A stretch of 64,000 bases of DNA, taken from NCBI GenBank assembly GCA_002914805.1, contig JXTB01000038.1:1411879-1475878 (forward strand), read 5' to 3'. Both the position numbers and the translations under genes were made by a program. This document shows, piece after piece, positions 12,188 to 25,500 of the stretch. Position 1 is the first letter of the stretch, and each line of letters begins with the position of its first letter. The notes under the pieces were generated by a model. It did not search any database, was not told the origin of the DNA, and saw only the letters and a program-made list of their open reading frames with translations. This DNA comes from Parasponia andersonii (taxonomy: Eukaryota; Streptophyta; Magnoliopsida; Rosales; Cannabaceae).

Positions 12188-15100
12188 ATGGAGGAAGAAG
12201 CCGGAGGAGGAGGAGGAGGAGGAGAAGAGGAGAGACCCATATTCTTGTTCAGGGACGTAAGAAGGTATTTCTGTGAATACTGTGGAATTTGCAGGTCCAA
12301 GAAATCTCTAATAACCTCTCACATCCTCACTCATCACGAGGTCCGTATCTATATCTTCCTCCATCGCCTTTTGTTTAATCATACGAGTATTACTATAGCT
12401 TTTAACTCAGTTTGGTTTTGTTTAGTTATTCTTTGTTAGTTGGAAGATATGGAATCTGGGTCGGTAGCCGCCTTGCCTATTATGCATCATACCCACTAGC
12501 CTATTTCCTTTGATTTTGCTTTTGCTTTTGCTTTGATAGAAGAAACAATTAATTAGAGGTTGTGGGAATTTGGAATATATAACTTAGGGGTAAATAAGGG
12601 TAGCTTTACTCTTGATGACAGAGTGATTAGATTGGAAACCTGATTGAGCCATGATTTTACTTATAATACCTTACAAAAAAAAAAAAAAAACATTTTTGGT
12701 TATGTGAAATGGGAGTTTCTCTCTTTCTCACCCTTTTAGTAGTATTCTCTTTGGAGGGTCTCCTCTGAAATTTGGATGGTTGCTTGCATATGTGTCTTTT
12801 TGTTTTCTCTTTCTTATTTTTTTGGTTTTCCTATTGTTTAGGAGGAATTGGACAAGGCGAGAGCCGAGGAGGAAGACGATGCTACAGAGGGAGTAAAAGG
12901 ATCAAATACTTGTGAAGAATGCGGTGTCACTTTTAAGAAACCTGCCTATTTGAAACAACATATGCAAAGCCATTCTCCGGAGGTACTTACTTGCTACTTG
13001 GTATGCTATGTGTAGTCCTTTGTTGTTTCGGTTGAACATGGTGCAGTATTCTTTAACCTCCCACTAGTGGATTTCTTATTACCATATTTTGTAGTTTGAG
13101 ATTTTCTTATAAAATGGTTATACGTTACTTATTACTTTAGTTTACATGTTAAGATTTTGGTTTTCTTTACTATTAGTGGACGTATCTCCCGACAGTACTG
13201 GGTCTTTTTGTCCTTGAAGCCATTAAAATTGTTCCTGATCCTCAACTTTGTAGTTTGGATTGCTTCTGTTCCAATCTACTTCGGGGATTACTGTTTATGG
13301 ATATTGATATTTTTTTGTGAACGTTACGTGCATTTTATCAGAAATTGGTGTTTACTTTGTCAATAACTTATCAATCAATCGTTATGCTATAATTCTCATT
13401 CCATGGCAGTTTGGAATGTTGAATTTGAGCTCGGGTGTTAATACGTTGTCGTGTACATTTTCCTCTTTTTAGATATTTCTGTCTTTTATTCTATTTTTTG
13501 TTAAAAAACTACGGCTGATTTTCATGTATTGATGGCTGGTTCTCTCTTTATTTTGCCTCTCTTTTGTTTTATGTCAATTGAAGATAGATAGCTCATAGCT
13601 TTGCGCAGGAAGCCAGTATATTTGACTAAAAAAAAGGAAAAAAAAAAAAAAGAAAGGCCTAAATTTTGGTGTGAAGCATTGGATCCCACAGAAAGAACTC
13701 CAAAATGCGAGATGGTTTCGACTTGAATGGACCAGTATCAGGTTGGGCGACCTCCTGAGAAGCTCCATCAAGAGGGCCTCAATCACGCTACTGTCAGTTT
13801 GAGGTTTGATGCAAGTACATTTTTACATTAGTCTCTTTGCTTGTCATCAAGTTAATGAGTTTCGTTTGTTTTTAACAGTTTCTGGTATTTGTAATTTTTT
13901 TGTTTGTTTTAACAGTTTCTGGTCTTCGTAATTTTATCACAGAGGCCGTATGTTTGTTCAGTGGATGATTGTCATTCTAGTTACAGAAGAAAGGATCACT
14001 TGACTCGCCATCTTCTTGGGCACAGAGGAAAACTATTCAAGTGTCCAATTGAGAACTGCAAATGTGAATTTTCTATCCAAGGTAACATGAAGAGGCATGT
14101 TAAAGAACAACACAATGGGGATAACCCCTCCACTAGCACTGAAAGTGAGAAGCAGTATGTGTGCCAAGAAGCTGGTTGTGGAAAGGCATTTAGATTTGCG
14201 TCGAAGCTACGTAAGCATGAGGATTCCCATGGTAAGTTGTTTCAATATCCCAAAGTTTCTTATAGTGGATAAAGTCCTGGAAATTTTTGTTACTTTTTTG
14301 TATGATTGATTTAGTTTGTTAATTTTTTTTTATCCGTGATACTGATGGAGTTCTCGCTTCCAATTTCGTTTGCTGTATAAGGGCTGCACATATATAGTCT
14401 TATCTATATCTTTACTTTTGTAGTTAAGTTGGACTCAGTTGAGGCAGTATGTGCAGAACCTGGTTGCATGAAAATATTTACTAACGAGCAATGCCTTAAG
14501 GAACATATTCATTCGTGCCACCAACATATAACTTGTGAGGTATGTGGGACCAAGCAGCTAAAAAAGAACCTGAAAAGGCACCTCCGGACGCATGAAGGAA
14601 AAGGTCCAGTTGAGAGCATTAAATGCATGTACAAGGGTTGCGATCGCACATTCTCAACTGTAAGATTCATGCTTTGACATGAAAATGTTATTTTTACTTG
14701 GAAAAAATATTCTGAAGTTCTCTTTTTCTGGTTTGGAATTTGTGTTTATCGGATATATCTACATTTGCAGAAATCAAATCTCAATCAACATGTGAAGGCT
14801 GCACACTTGAAACAGAAACCTTTTGTCTGTAGCTTTTCTGGTTGCGGCGCGAGATTTTCATACAAGCATGTGAGAGATAACCACGAGAATACTGGATGCC
14901 ACGTTTACACACACGTGAGTCTTTTGCTTGGATCAATGAACACTTTCATATAGTTATTGATTCATTAATGGGGGAAAGCGCCCTTCTCAAGTATGTTTAT
15001 AAAAAATTCATTCACGCATGGGTATCATATTGCTTTTGCTTTCAGGGGGACTTTGAAGAGGCGGATGAACAGTTTCGTTCAAGGCCAAGGGGTGGGCGCA

Positions 15101-15225
15101 AGAGGAAGTACCCAACTGTGGAAATGCTTGTTCGGAAGAGGGTCAGTCCCCCAAATCAGTTGGATGGCTCTTTTGGGTGCTTTTCAAATTTTCTTTGCCA
15201 GGATGAGGAGCAGGACGAGCCATAA
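12188..15225 (+). CDS. TFIIIA: transcription factor IIIA (5S rRNA gene-specific zinc-finger protein)
   Basis: Six coding exons join in frame: 12188-12340, 12842-12982, 13943-14231, 14424-14659, 14771-14914 and 15046-15225, giving 380 codons plus TAA. Every junction is GT-AG with matching phase. The protein starts MEEEA, runs through a poly-Gly tract, and contains nine C2H2-type fingers. The first has CEYCG and the second CEECGVTF; the later ones include [45 protein letters not shown] and FVCSFSGC. The C-terminus has a basic patch ([11 protein letters not shown]). TFIIIA binds the internal promoter of 5S genes and recruits TFIIIC and RNA polymerase III, and it also binds 5S rRNA. The start chosen is the first ATG giving the finger-1 exon; an upstream in-frame ATG at 12074 would add 38 unusual residues. 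A regulatory exon lies in the intron between coding exons 2 and 3. Confidence 0.93.
13609..13814 (+). ncRNA. 5S-rRNA-mimic alternative exon (P5SM) in the TFIIIA intron
   Basis: Inside the 960-base intron after coding exon 2, positions 13,681-13,776 resemble plant 5S rRNA. GGATCCCACAG, AGAACTCC and AA-TGCGAG correspond to the loop B/helix III region, and AGTATCAGGTTGGGCGACC then TCCTGAGAAG to the helix V-loop E-helix IV region. A CAG acceptor at 13,606-13,608 and a GCAA/GTACAT donor at 13,814/13,815 would make a 206-base exon. Included after exon 2 in phase 0, it reads six codons and then TAA at 13,627-13,629, so inclusion should trigger decay of the mRNA. In Arabidopsis and other land plants, ribosomal protein L5 binds this mimic and controls skipping, which couples TFIIIA level to free L5/5S rRNA. 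The exact exon ends are predicted. Confidence 0.85.
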
Positions 15226-15817
15226 GAGGTGGGTTTTGGTCATCCCAATATATATATATATATATTGTGTAATGTGTATAGCGTCTTTCTTATTTGAAAT
15301 AGGTATACAGCTCTCTGCTTAATTCGAATGTCTTCCGGAGTTTACACTCTACACTACACATAGTATAGGAGTTAGTTTTTGGCTTTTGTCGGTCGGACTT
15401 GGTCTGTATTTGCAAGGTATAATCACTGATCTTTGTTATCTTAAGTTGTACCCATGTATTTATTCGTTCTATCAACAACTCTTTTGGGTGCTTGTCTTTG
15501 GCCCCCTAAAATTTTGAAGTATATACTTGTCCTTGGTTTACGCTTTGAGATATACTCTTTTATTTGTTGCCCTTTGGTGTACGCTTTGAAGTGAATGCTT
15601 TGAACAAGTTTGATTTGCATATGGATTTTGTAACGAATCGTGTGAAAAACGAATATTTTGCATCAAAATGCCCAACTCCATAGCAGAATTCCATTTAAGC
15701 ATTAACGAAAAAAAAAACCCCTCAAGGTCCAAAAAAGAACCAGTGGGTTTTTTCAACCATAAAAAGAGATGTCCTGGTGCCCATGTAGACGGTAACCATA
15801 TCAGCCTTGTTTACTTT
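15226..15817 (+). other. TFIIIA 3' UTR and downstream spacer
   Basis: AT-rich sequence follows the TFIIIA stop, including a short TA run at 15,249-15,265. No further gene was seen before the duplicated block. Confidence 0.6.
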
Positions 15818-17580
15818 TCTCTCTGATGGTTGGTCTAAATTTCTTGCGTCCAAGAGATCTTTGCATCTAAGTGCTGATTAAGAAGAAGAACCGAAGCCGC
15901 GGTTTAGTTGTTAATGCTGCAACTATTGGAATGGAACACTTCTAAGTCTTTAGCTTGGTTTCTAACTGTTTGCAGAAGTGGGTTATTTGCTTAGAACTAT
16001 CAAATGTGACTTTTTCTTTAATATAGTTTTTAATTTTTTTCCCCACCCGTCTATTGTTGGGCTTGATTCGCTTATACAGAGCCGTAATCCCTGTTATAGG
16101 CTACCCAAATTTTGTATTATTATATATATATGTATATATATTTATATAAAATGTGGCAACATATATATATTTTATCAATGGCTTTTCCTCTAAGAACAAA
16201 AGCAATAAAATAGAAAATAATATCTTTTCATTTTTCTTTTGGAAGGAAAACTAGCTTTTCTCGAAATACTATATCATATGTGCTCAAGTTAGTTTTATGT
16301 ATGGCTCTCCTCTTGGATTACATCTATAGATTTGCATGTTCTTTCTTCCTCTTGTTTCTTCACTGCTTTGAGAACCAAAAATAAAGAAAGGCAGAGCACT
16401 TACAACTTGGGATCCCATATTTCCAAGGAGTAGTGAGAGAGTACAACTGTGTTGTATCATTGTTTGGTAATGTATGTTATATAACTAAGTTTCACTTTAA
16501 TAATTATTGTTTTTAAACTAAATTTTGGTTAGACATCAATCTCTACAAACTTCAATAAAATAAAGAGGAATAAAGGTTTCCCAATGTTAGGGAGATAAAT
16601 GAAATCCCCCGTCATGATTCATATTCAGAAGTCTCCAACTTTCCTATATATAAATAAATCAAAAACTTATAGTGGACGATTTTCATTTAAAAAGATAAAA
16701 TAAAAAGAAGAGTATAATGAAGGATTATTATAATCCAAGTTGCCTAATTGCTCTTGGATTGTGGAAACATTAAATGGGTCCGAAGTTTCCATCATTACAT
16801 CCTCACTCTTAATTTTTCTCCTTGTAGCACATATTAAAGTCTCCTAAATAAGTCCCAAGTACATTATCTTCAAGTTTTATTAGGTCAAATTGACAGTCAG
16901 ATGCAAAAAAGTGATAATAACGTTTAACCCAAGTTAAGTTCTTGAATCCACCAATGGAGAATAAAAGTCAAATAAGATTGATCATTGATATAAATGATAG
17001 CCGCCTTACTATATTTCTATTTGTGGCACTAAATGTGTATGCAAATTGTAAAGCTTAAGAGTAGGAAAATTGCCATAATTCTTTGACCACTAATTATTAA
17101 GACTAATGCTAGAGATACGAAATATTTACACCACAAACGTATATTAGTATATTATATAATGTGGTATTCATTTCAATCATTAAATTTTAAATAATGTGGT
17201 CCTATTTCAAATAACATAATAGTTGAAATAGATGATATTATTGGTGTAAATTTTTTGTACGAGTTTTTAGTCTCAATTATTAAACTCTCGCATTAATCCC
17301 CAAAATTACTAATTCCCAAATTTAATCAAAGACATTATCTTTACCCAAAATATAAAACACACGCTAAACATGGCTAACATTTAGACCCTACAAAAGCTCC
17401 ATTAATCTTCTCCATCACAGCGCAAATCACATTAGAACATGAGTTTGATTAAGTTGCTTTAAATAAAAAGCATAGCCATAATTGCGTTGATTTTGAATTT
17501 AACGTATAAGTATGATAAATAGGTAATCATAATGATGGAGAAAACGGCATTGTTTTGAACCAAATGAAAATGTTGTTATC
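15818..17580 (+). repeat. duplicated block, copy 2
   Basis: This block is a diverged direct copy of 5,128-6,660 about 10.7 kb away. It differs from copy 1 by many substitutions, by a 174-base MITE at 17,101, and by about 110 extra bases around 17,395-17,505. It has no conserved reading frame. It begins about 590 bases after the TFIIIA stop. Confidence 0.85.
17101..17274. mobile_element. MITE with 9-bp target duplication
   Basis: The 174-base element is flanked by AATTATTAA at 17,092-17,100 and again at 17,275-17,283. Its ends are imperfect inverted repeats: it begins GACTAATGCTAGAG..ATATTTACACCA, and the reverse complement of its right end reads GAGACTAAAAACTCG..AAATTTACACCA. Copy 1 of the surrounding block shows the uninserted site (TAATTATTCAACTCTCGC near 6,466). 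A 9-bp duplication suggests a Mutator-type mobiliser. Confidence 0.85.
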
Positions 17581-18328
17581 AAACGGACATCATGGTTAAT
17601 GGTCACGGCTCACGCATAATTCAGTGAAATGGAAAATGTGATAGTAGTAATTATGAGACTAAACTTATTTTCTTCTTCTTCTTCTTGACAAAGGGATCCA
17701 TCATTGCATTTTTTTTTTATTCATAATAAAAATCACAGCATGGTTGTAACTGTAATGATCATGAAAACTCTATCGGTCCCAAGTGGACTTATATCTAACA
17801 TACGCGTGAGCTTGTTCTACCCCATGTGATGAGTGGAAAACCACAAGAGAAACAAAGCTGGTTGGAGATGCTAAAGTAAGAAGATTAAAATGACCATACC
17901 AACGTGAATCATGACTATTGTCTCAAAAATTAAAGGTGGGATTGGAGGCAGGAAGTTGAAATCAAAGTCACATATACCAAAACTCGTGTTTTTCACATTC
18001 GGGTCAAAACATCATAAGCATCGAACTATCTTATTAGGAGGAGCCAAAATATGTACATAATTTGACGAGGGGGGAAAAAAAAAAAAAGAAAAAAGGAGAA
18101 CATCTAATGTGGTACAGTACATTGCTGTAGTTGAACATAAGAGCTAATGCCCTTTTCTCTATTCAAACCATGCATGTCTACAATAGCGGACAAAGTCTTC
18201 AAGCAAATATCTTTGTTTTCAACTGATAATTACTCCCATCCTTCAAAACATCCGAACTTGCTCCTTTGTAACCGTTGACCACAATATCATTAGGTCAAAA
18301 CTTAGTTCCAAATGATTCCGGATAATAA
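17581..18328. other. intergenic, downstream of the J-domain gene
   Basis: No gene is visible. The stretch nearest 18,328 is probably the 3' UTR of the minus-strand J-domain gene. Confidence 0.6.
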
Positions 18329-21300
18329 TTAGCCAGTAAAACACACGTCTTGGGAGATGAATGAGGCCCATGCATCCTACAATCACAAAGCAAGAAAATA
18401 TTAATTAAATCATTGAGATTTTATTATCTCAAAAATGTTTTCAAAGCTCTTAACTAAAAGTAAAGGTTATTTCACTTTCGCACTAAAATTTTACGCCAAC
18501 TGGCAAGTTAGAAGTGATATAAATAGGTGTAAAAAATTTACCGTATAAATAGGTGTAAAAATTCGATCCATGAGTTGTTTATTACTAAACCGATTATCAT
18601 GAGAAATGGCCAAAATCTTACTTGGAGGATTGAGAAGGCCTTGTCAGCAACATATTTTTGAGGGAGTGTTACTCCTCTTTGCTGTAGTTTGTCTGGATGA
18701 AGACACAGCCTTGCTTTCTGATAGGCTTTCTTCACTTGTGAACTTTCTATTAGGCTTGTTAGAGACATTGCCGACCACCCACTATTGGGCCACAGAATCT
18801 GATTCAAGGCCCAAAAACAATTGTGCATCAGTTACCATGAGGTCCATGTCCATCAAACATCATTTTATCAATAAACAAACAAATAAATAAATAAAAAAAA
18901 TTAAAAGAGATAGAAGAAGAAGAAACACCAAAAAGAGCTTACATAATGCAGTGTTGAAAGAAGCAAACGAATATCTGTTTCCTTTCCACCTGACCACAAC
19001 CTTATATTTTCATCTTGTAGCCTCATTTCCAACTGTGGTAAATTTATAAGAAAGAAGCCACATTAATATTTGATCAATACCCCGTACACATTTTGATGGT
19101 AACTACACATCTTCTTAGCACAGAACGTTCTAAGTTACGATATCTTAACCCAAGTAATAATAACCAAAAAGGAAAAAAAAATAACCAAGGATTTTTAGCA
19201 AAAATGGTTTTTTAAAATTCAACTATGACAATAATATACCTTTGGAGATTGAACTATCCCATGCTTTTTATCCATTTGTTCTTGGACGAAATCCCGTACA
19301 TTAGGCCTTCCTGCATTACATCAAACATGAGCAATACACTATTCTTTAAAGCTTGTTGGTAGTTCAACTATTGCAAATGTCTTCTTTAAGTCCTAAATTT
19401 CGAAAACAAATATGCAATTCTCCATAAATTTGCTAAAAAAGTTTCAGTTAAAAGTTTTTAAACATTTGCTAATAAATCTTTTGTAGGCTAATAAGACGTA
19501 CTAATGTTGAATAATAACTAATCCTTACATGAAATGACTATTTTTTCCTTTGCCCACAAAAAAAAAATGTTGAAAATAAACATGGAGCGTTATCTTTTAG
19601 TGAATTTTGAACTAGTGCTCTAGTTTCTAAAGTTAATTAGCACCATTTTTCCCCCCATAATCTAGGACCATCCAAAGGACTTTAACCCTTATAAATCTGA
19701 TCAATGATAAACTTCAGTTTAGTAGCAATTAAGGGTAAATTGATCACCTCCAACTACTTTAGCAGACCCTTTATCCTCCTTTTCTCTTATGTCGAGATCT
19801 TTCTCAGAGCTACTATGCGTTTGAAACTTCTCCTTAGCCCAAGCAATCGCTTCATCGATACCAATAGCATTATCAGATGTCCCTTCTCTATGGTCTGAAC
19901 CAATCTCAATCACATAAGAACTCATAACTTCATCATCATCGTCCTCGTTATCATCTTCTTCTTCAACCTGATTATCCACTTCTTCTTCTTCTTCTTCTTC
20001 TTCATCATCATCTTCTTCTGTCGCTACATGATATTCTCGGGTCTCAGATTTAGCTTGATTGGTACAACCATCATGACAAAGTGAAGAGACGGCTGAAGAT
20101 CCAGGAGAGTTGAGCTCAACATCATCCAGAGAGATCTTGACACTCGGGTACGAATCAGGTTCAAGGCTAATGGTTTCAGGGGAGGACACCCTTCTCGAGA
20201 ACCCGAAATATTGGGATGAGGATCTTCCCAAGGTATTCCAATTATTGATGTTTTCGGTTTCCACATATTGGGGTTCTACAAAGGAAGGGCGGTGGCCATA
20301 GAAGAAGGTTGGAATGTTTGTTCCTTGTCTCCTTGATGCAGTTTCCTCTGCGTGATTTAGTGTTGTAGATGAGCTTCTGCATGGGACATTGATTGGCCTG
20401 TATGGTAATATTAAATATCATTCTACTGGAGGGGGGAAAAAACACCTTATCCATAGTGGTGAAATGGCATGTAAATAGTCAAATATTATCACATTTAATT
20501 CATGAGATTTATAATAAGCACAAAAGTATTTCTTAATTTAATTAACACTTGCTATACGAAATGTGAATAACATATTAGCAAGCGAGGAATACTAGAGTTT
20601 TTGCTTATGTGGCCATTCTTATATTGCTTGGCTTTGTGTTTAAGAAAAAAAAAAAGGATTTATATAGCAAAAAAATAAGAGATATATTTGGACCCGTATA
20701 GTGTACTACTAAGACAAATGTAAATCATTGAGAAAGACTTCCATTTTAAATAGTGGTGGAACTCATGATGGCCTTATATCCACACTTTTTTTCTAAAATA
20801 TTTTAAGAAAAAGCCTTTTTAGTGGTCATGGTTTGTTATTAGTTAATTGGGCAACAAATAGACATAAGCAACATGGGTTGTCCCCTAATTGTTATTTCCT
20901 AATTGCTGCTTATTGAAATGAAATATTTTCCAGAATGTCCTTTGGAACTCTGGTTAATTTAATTACTATTGGAAGGGGTAACCCACGGGAGTACGTACAA
21001 TTCGGTTAATATATATATATACACACACTAAAGAATAACAATGGGATTCGAACTTAAAATTCCTTTGTGTTAAGATAAAAAGAAAAAAAAAATATGGTAC
21101 TACAGTTGGAATTCCTAGCTTCTCCTTTCATTTCATAGTCTGAAAATTGGCACAAGAATATAATAATAATGATAAAAGTAAGTAATTACAATGATTGCTT
21201 CTGTTATCACTATAATTTTACTTTCCAATTAATCAAACATGGCAAATAATTACAAAGTACCTAACATAGCACACAACGCAACATCTTATTTGCATTTCAA

Positions 21301-22512
21301 TTTCTAAGGGAATAATATTTCTGTATATATACTTTGAAAGGAGAAGCAAACACAATAAACACAATAAGACAAAACAACAGTGAAACTTCTCAAAAGGCTA
21401 ATGGTGTCACAATCAATAACAATAATATTCCACTTTCCAAAAAAGAACAGTAATATTCCTTAAATTGTTGAAGACAAAATTCACCTTCCCTTTTCCCTTT
21501 CTATTTATTTTTACAATATTATTAAAACAATTGCTTGCTTAAAGTAAGATTCGAGTTATTTCAACTTGCTTCTCAAAATACTATCCACTCAGAAATATTA
21601 ACCGGAAAATAAATATATCCAATTTTATTGTTCTAATTATATCCAATCCATAGTGACTAATCAAACCATCATTGCTAAAATTTTAAATAAATACTAAAAA
21701 AAAAAAAATTAGACTATTTCGTTATGTGATTTGAGGGTTTCTTTTTTTTTTTTTCAAAATGAAAAGAAACCTAAAAGTAATAACAATTAACTTTACTACA
21801 CTTTCACTTTTGGCATGCTTGGAAAATAAAAAGAGAAACTCCATTTATGATATTCCTAAACTGCCCCTAAACATTATGCTTATTACCATCAAATCCAAGG
21901 CCTGAGAGGTGTATAGACGTCAAATCAAAATAATTCAAGTTTTAAACAGTCAGGCATCTTCGTCATCAGTCACAGTGAGGGGTCATGTATGTACACCATC
22001 AAAGTACACGAACACTACCTGAGCTTTGAAGCCAAATCAGAGAACGCCACGTGGTCTCCGATCACTGGCCGGAGCGGACTCATTTCCTCCGAGCTCAGCA
22101 CCGATGACGACGTTGACTTCGACTTCGACTTCGCCTTCGAGTTCGGCCTCGACCGCTCCCTCGACCTCCTCTCATCTTCGCCGTGACGATCCGATCCGAA
22201 AACGTCGCCGTAAAACCCTAGATTACTCCCTCCCGGAATCCTGAACGCAGGCAACCCCCGCCGGCCGATCTCGCCGGATTTGAGATTTCCCGGCGGCCGG
22301 AAGATCTCATCGTAGAAGGAATTGGAGGCGGCGCCGGCGAAGTCACCGGAAAGTTTCCGCCAGTAGACGCTCCGCGGCGGACCGCCAAAGACGTCGGCAA
22401 AGTCCTCGGGATCGAAGGTCTCAGAGGACTCGGCGTACACCGAGGCTTGCTCGGTGGATCGCCGCCGCGACGGGTGGCTCGCGGACATCGGCATTCGCCA
22501 CGACTCGTCCAT
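18329..22512 (-). CDS. auxilin-like J-domain protein
   Basis: Six minus-strand exons join in frame: 22512-22019, 20397-19748, 19310-19240, 19032-18943, 18798-18622 and 18376-18329, giving 509 codons plus TAA. Intron phases match at every junction (2, 1, 0, 0, 0). The N-terminus (MDESWRMPMS) contains DFADVFGGPPRSV and a basic/serine-rich tail. The middle has a very acidic stretch of Asp and Glu. The C-terminus has the auxilin-type region RPNVRDFVQEQMDKK, then RLWSGGKETDIRLLLSTL and a J-domain with the essential HPD in LHPDKLQQRG. Auxilin-like proteins recruit Hsc70 to uncoat clathrin vesicles, and the plant relative JAC1 acts in chloroplast movement. The FGGPPRS motif places this in the JAC1/auxilin-related group. 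The start at 22512 was chosen over an in-frame ATG at 22530 because MDESW looks family-like. Intron 1 is 1.6 kb. The exact cellular role is not known from sequence. Confidence 0.9.
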
Positions 22513-22530
22513 TTTTTTTTTTCCGGTCAA

Positions 22531-25500
22531 AGCTAATTATTCGGTCTCCAATACCGGAGTGAGTTGTAGTGATAAAGAAAAAGGATGAAAGGCATGAGTC
22601 TTCTTTTATAGTGTTATCGGGCCAAAAGGAACTTTCTTGAGAAAGTGATTTTTTCTTTTTCTTTTTTTTTTTTTCATGTCCATATGAATTTATTTAATTT
22701 TAATTTTGTATATATATATATATATAAATATATTTTTTTAATCTAGTTAAAAGAATAATATTATGATTGAATTTTGAGGTGGAATGTTTATAATGAAATG
22801 ATAACCATAAGCTTAGGCCTGCTGTTTGCTTACCTGGAAAGATGTTATAGTTATATGTACAAGTTGGTGCTCTTTCTTGTCCCCACCAAATATTTTGTGT
22901 GGTGCATCATATGATTTTCTCTCTGGTGGTGGGGTTTATCTATTTCTTTTCCTTTCTTAATTCTTTTAACGGCCTTAATTTGATTATTAATTCACTTGCA
23001 CTCTTTTTCGATGAATATGTTTTCAGTGATGCCCCTTACTATATTTCATCAATCAAAATGAAAGGCATAAAAGTTCATAAATAAACACCTGAATTTAATT
23101 GTATTTTACTTTAATTGCTCAATTAGTATAGGTATAGAAGCTACGCAAGTGTGTATATCAGACTGAATAGGAACACAATAAGTCTTATCATTGAAATTCG
23201 GGAGGTTTTGCCAACAACATAGGGGTTTGTAATTATTAGCTTGAGTCTTACAGCGAAACTAACGCGAAACCTATATTAATCAATAGTTTGATTATCAATA
23301 TAGGATCTCTCCAACCATGTTCATCAAATGATTGAAAGTGAACACAGTTAATCTTTTTTTATCAAAATTTAAGAGTTGTGTTTAAAAAAAAAAAAAGATG
23401 TGTTCGTTAAATACTTAAATTTAGCACAAATGAATAAGTAAACCAATGGTTCGATTCAAAATAGTGCAATGAAAGAGATTATTTGGTTATACCACACACA
23501 TACACACACGTACTACTCCACCTATTCTTTAAAAAGGTAGTTATAAAAAAAAAAAAAAAAAAACCCCTAACCCATTTCTCTTTTTACTTGGTCTTCTTTC
23601 AAACAAAAAAAAAAAAAAAATCAACGTCATTCTATTCTATTTGTCAGAGAAGGATTTTTTTTTCATTCGGTCTTTTCTCCTCACCCTTTTCTCTTCTCTT
23701 CCTTGATTCTTTTTTCTTCTTCAATTTTAACAAATTCAGATCTAGATCTAATTTGTAATACATTTTTGTATAGATTTTAGTCTGATCCAGATGTTAAATA
23801 TGAGAAATCTTCTCGGATTTAAATCTGTCCAATGATTATTTTTTATTTTTTTATTTTTTTTCTACGAGTATAGATCTCAATTAGTATTAGTCTAATATAG
23901 TCTGTCCCGCTAAAAACATAATGTTAAAAGTAATAAATTACTAATAATCCTTATTATCTATTATTTTTGAAGAATTAAAATAACTTAGGTACTTATTCAC
24001 AGTTGTGTTTATATTTTATTTTTTATCTTATTTATTTGAGAAACTCAAAATTATAATCATTATGTTTATATTGTAATTTAAAATTTTTTATTTCAATCAA
24101 ATTTTTTAAAAGAGTCCGTTTATATATATTAGTTATCAAGTTAAGTAAGTTCTCTCTGACGAGTAGTTATTTGACAAATATAACCTGGATTTATATTATG
24201 CTACCCTAATCCGAGTATCCAATAGTCAATTATTATTTCAATTTATACACACATGACATATATATATATATATAATACGTACGGGAAAAAAATGAAAAGT
24301 TCTAAAGCTTTGTTCTCATCTTAAATATATTTGGTAGGAAAAAAAAAATGAATATTTTCAAGCATACAGATATATAATAATATAATAGTATATTTATTTG
24401 TTAAATATCTGGCTCCGAAAAACTGGAAGAAGCCAAATGTTAAAAATCAATAGTCTTAGACGATGCTAGCTAGTAATAGTGTACTATGCCTAGATGCTAT
24501 ATATGAATATGACAGTACAGCATGTGCCAATTCGACAGCTGCTTTAAATTATTCACTTTGTTATAAAAAAGCTAAATGAACAGGTAAGAAACTGTTCAAT
24601 ATATGTGCCCAAATGAACCCACAAAAAGTCATTAATATGTTTCAGAAAGTCATTGGGTATGACTTTAAAGAAAAACTAAATAGGACAACGAAAAAATTTC
24701 AGATTAATTAGTAGATCGCCACTACTCAAGGGAAAGTAGTATAAATTAAAGTGAGAAAAAATGATAAACAAATTAAGGAAAAATTGGATTAAAAAAGAAA
24801 AAGTTGGTGGTGATTATTTTGTTCAACATCAAAGATATCCATGTCTGAGTTTTTGGTAACATTTGATGATATAATATGGTTTACATAAGTATATGACATA
24901 TTGTTGATATGAATTGGGATAAAAAGAACAACTTACGATGGAATGAGAATGATTGAAGTGAAGGGGAAAAAGATAGTATCTCTAAGTTTCACTTCTATTT
25001 GAATTTAACTTACCTCTTTTACTTTTTGCGTACTTATCCACACTAATTAACAAATGTTACTTACGTATATATTATTGTCAAATTGGATTTGTATTGTTTT
25101 GATTTGATTAGCCTCGATTGTGAATCTGTTTAACAAATGGGTCGTTTACTAATTTGGAAGACCCTAAAGGAAATTTGTTAGATAGGAATAAATTAGGGGA
25201 TGTTTGGAAAGGTTGTGACTTTTTACCTTTTTCTCTTTTTTTTTTTGAAAAATAAATAATATTTATGAGATTTGGCTTTTGGGAAAGTGGCTAAACCAAT
25301 AAAACAAAATAAAAAATACATAAATAATCTGACCATTTAAAGCCAAAATACTGTTCCTAAAAAAAGAAACCAAAACGTTTTACATCAAATTATAAACTTC
25401 CAATCAAGGAACCCAAGAGCAAAAAATTTTCCAATTATAGGAATCCAATAATCATCCTTAAGAAACATACAAAGTTAATTTTGGGGCAAGAACCAAACCC

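Noticed and set aside
12079-12300. 73-codon ORF opposite TFIIIA exon 1
   Set aside because: It is the reverse of the Glu/Gly-rich TFIIIA exon and has no independent support.
13681-13776. A genuine 5S rRNA gene or pseudogene
   Set aside because: Only the middle and 3' half of 5S resemble it, it lies in the same position as the known mimic exon of plant TFIIIA, and it is flanked by splice signals.
22026-22244. Plus-strand ORFs opposite exon 1 of the J-domain gene
   Set aside because: Serine/threonine-rich shadows of a clearly coding minus-strand exon.
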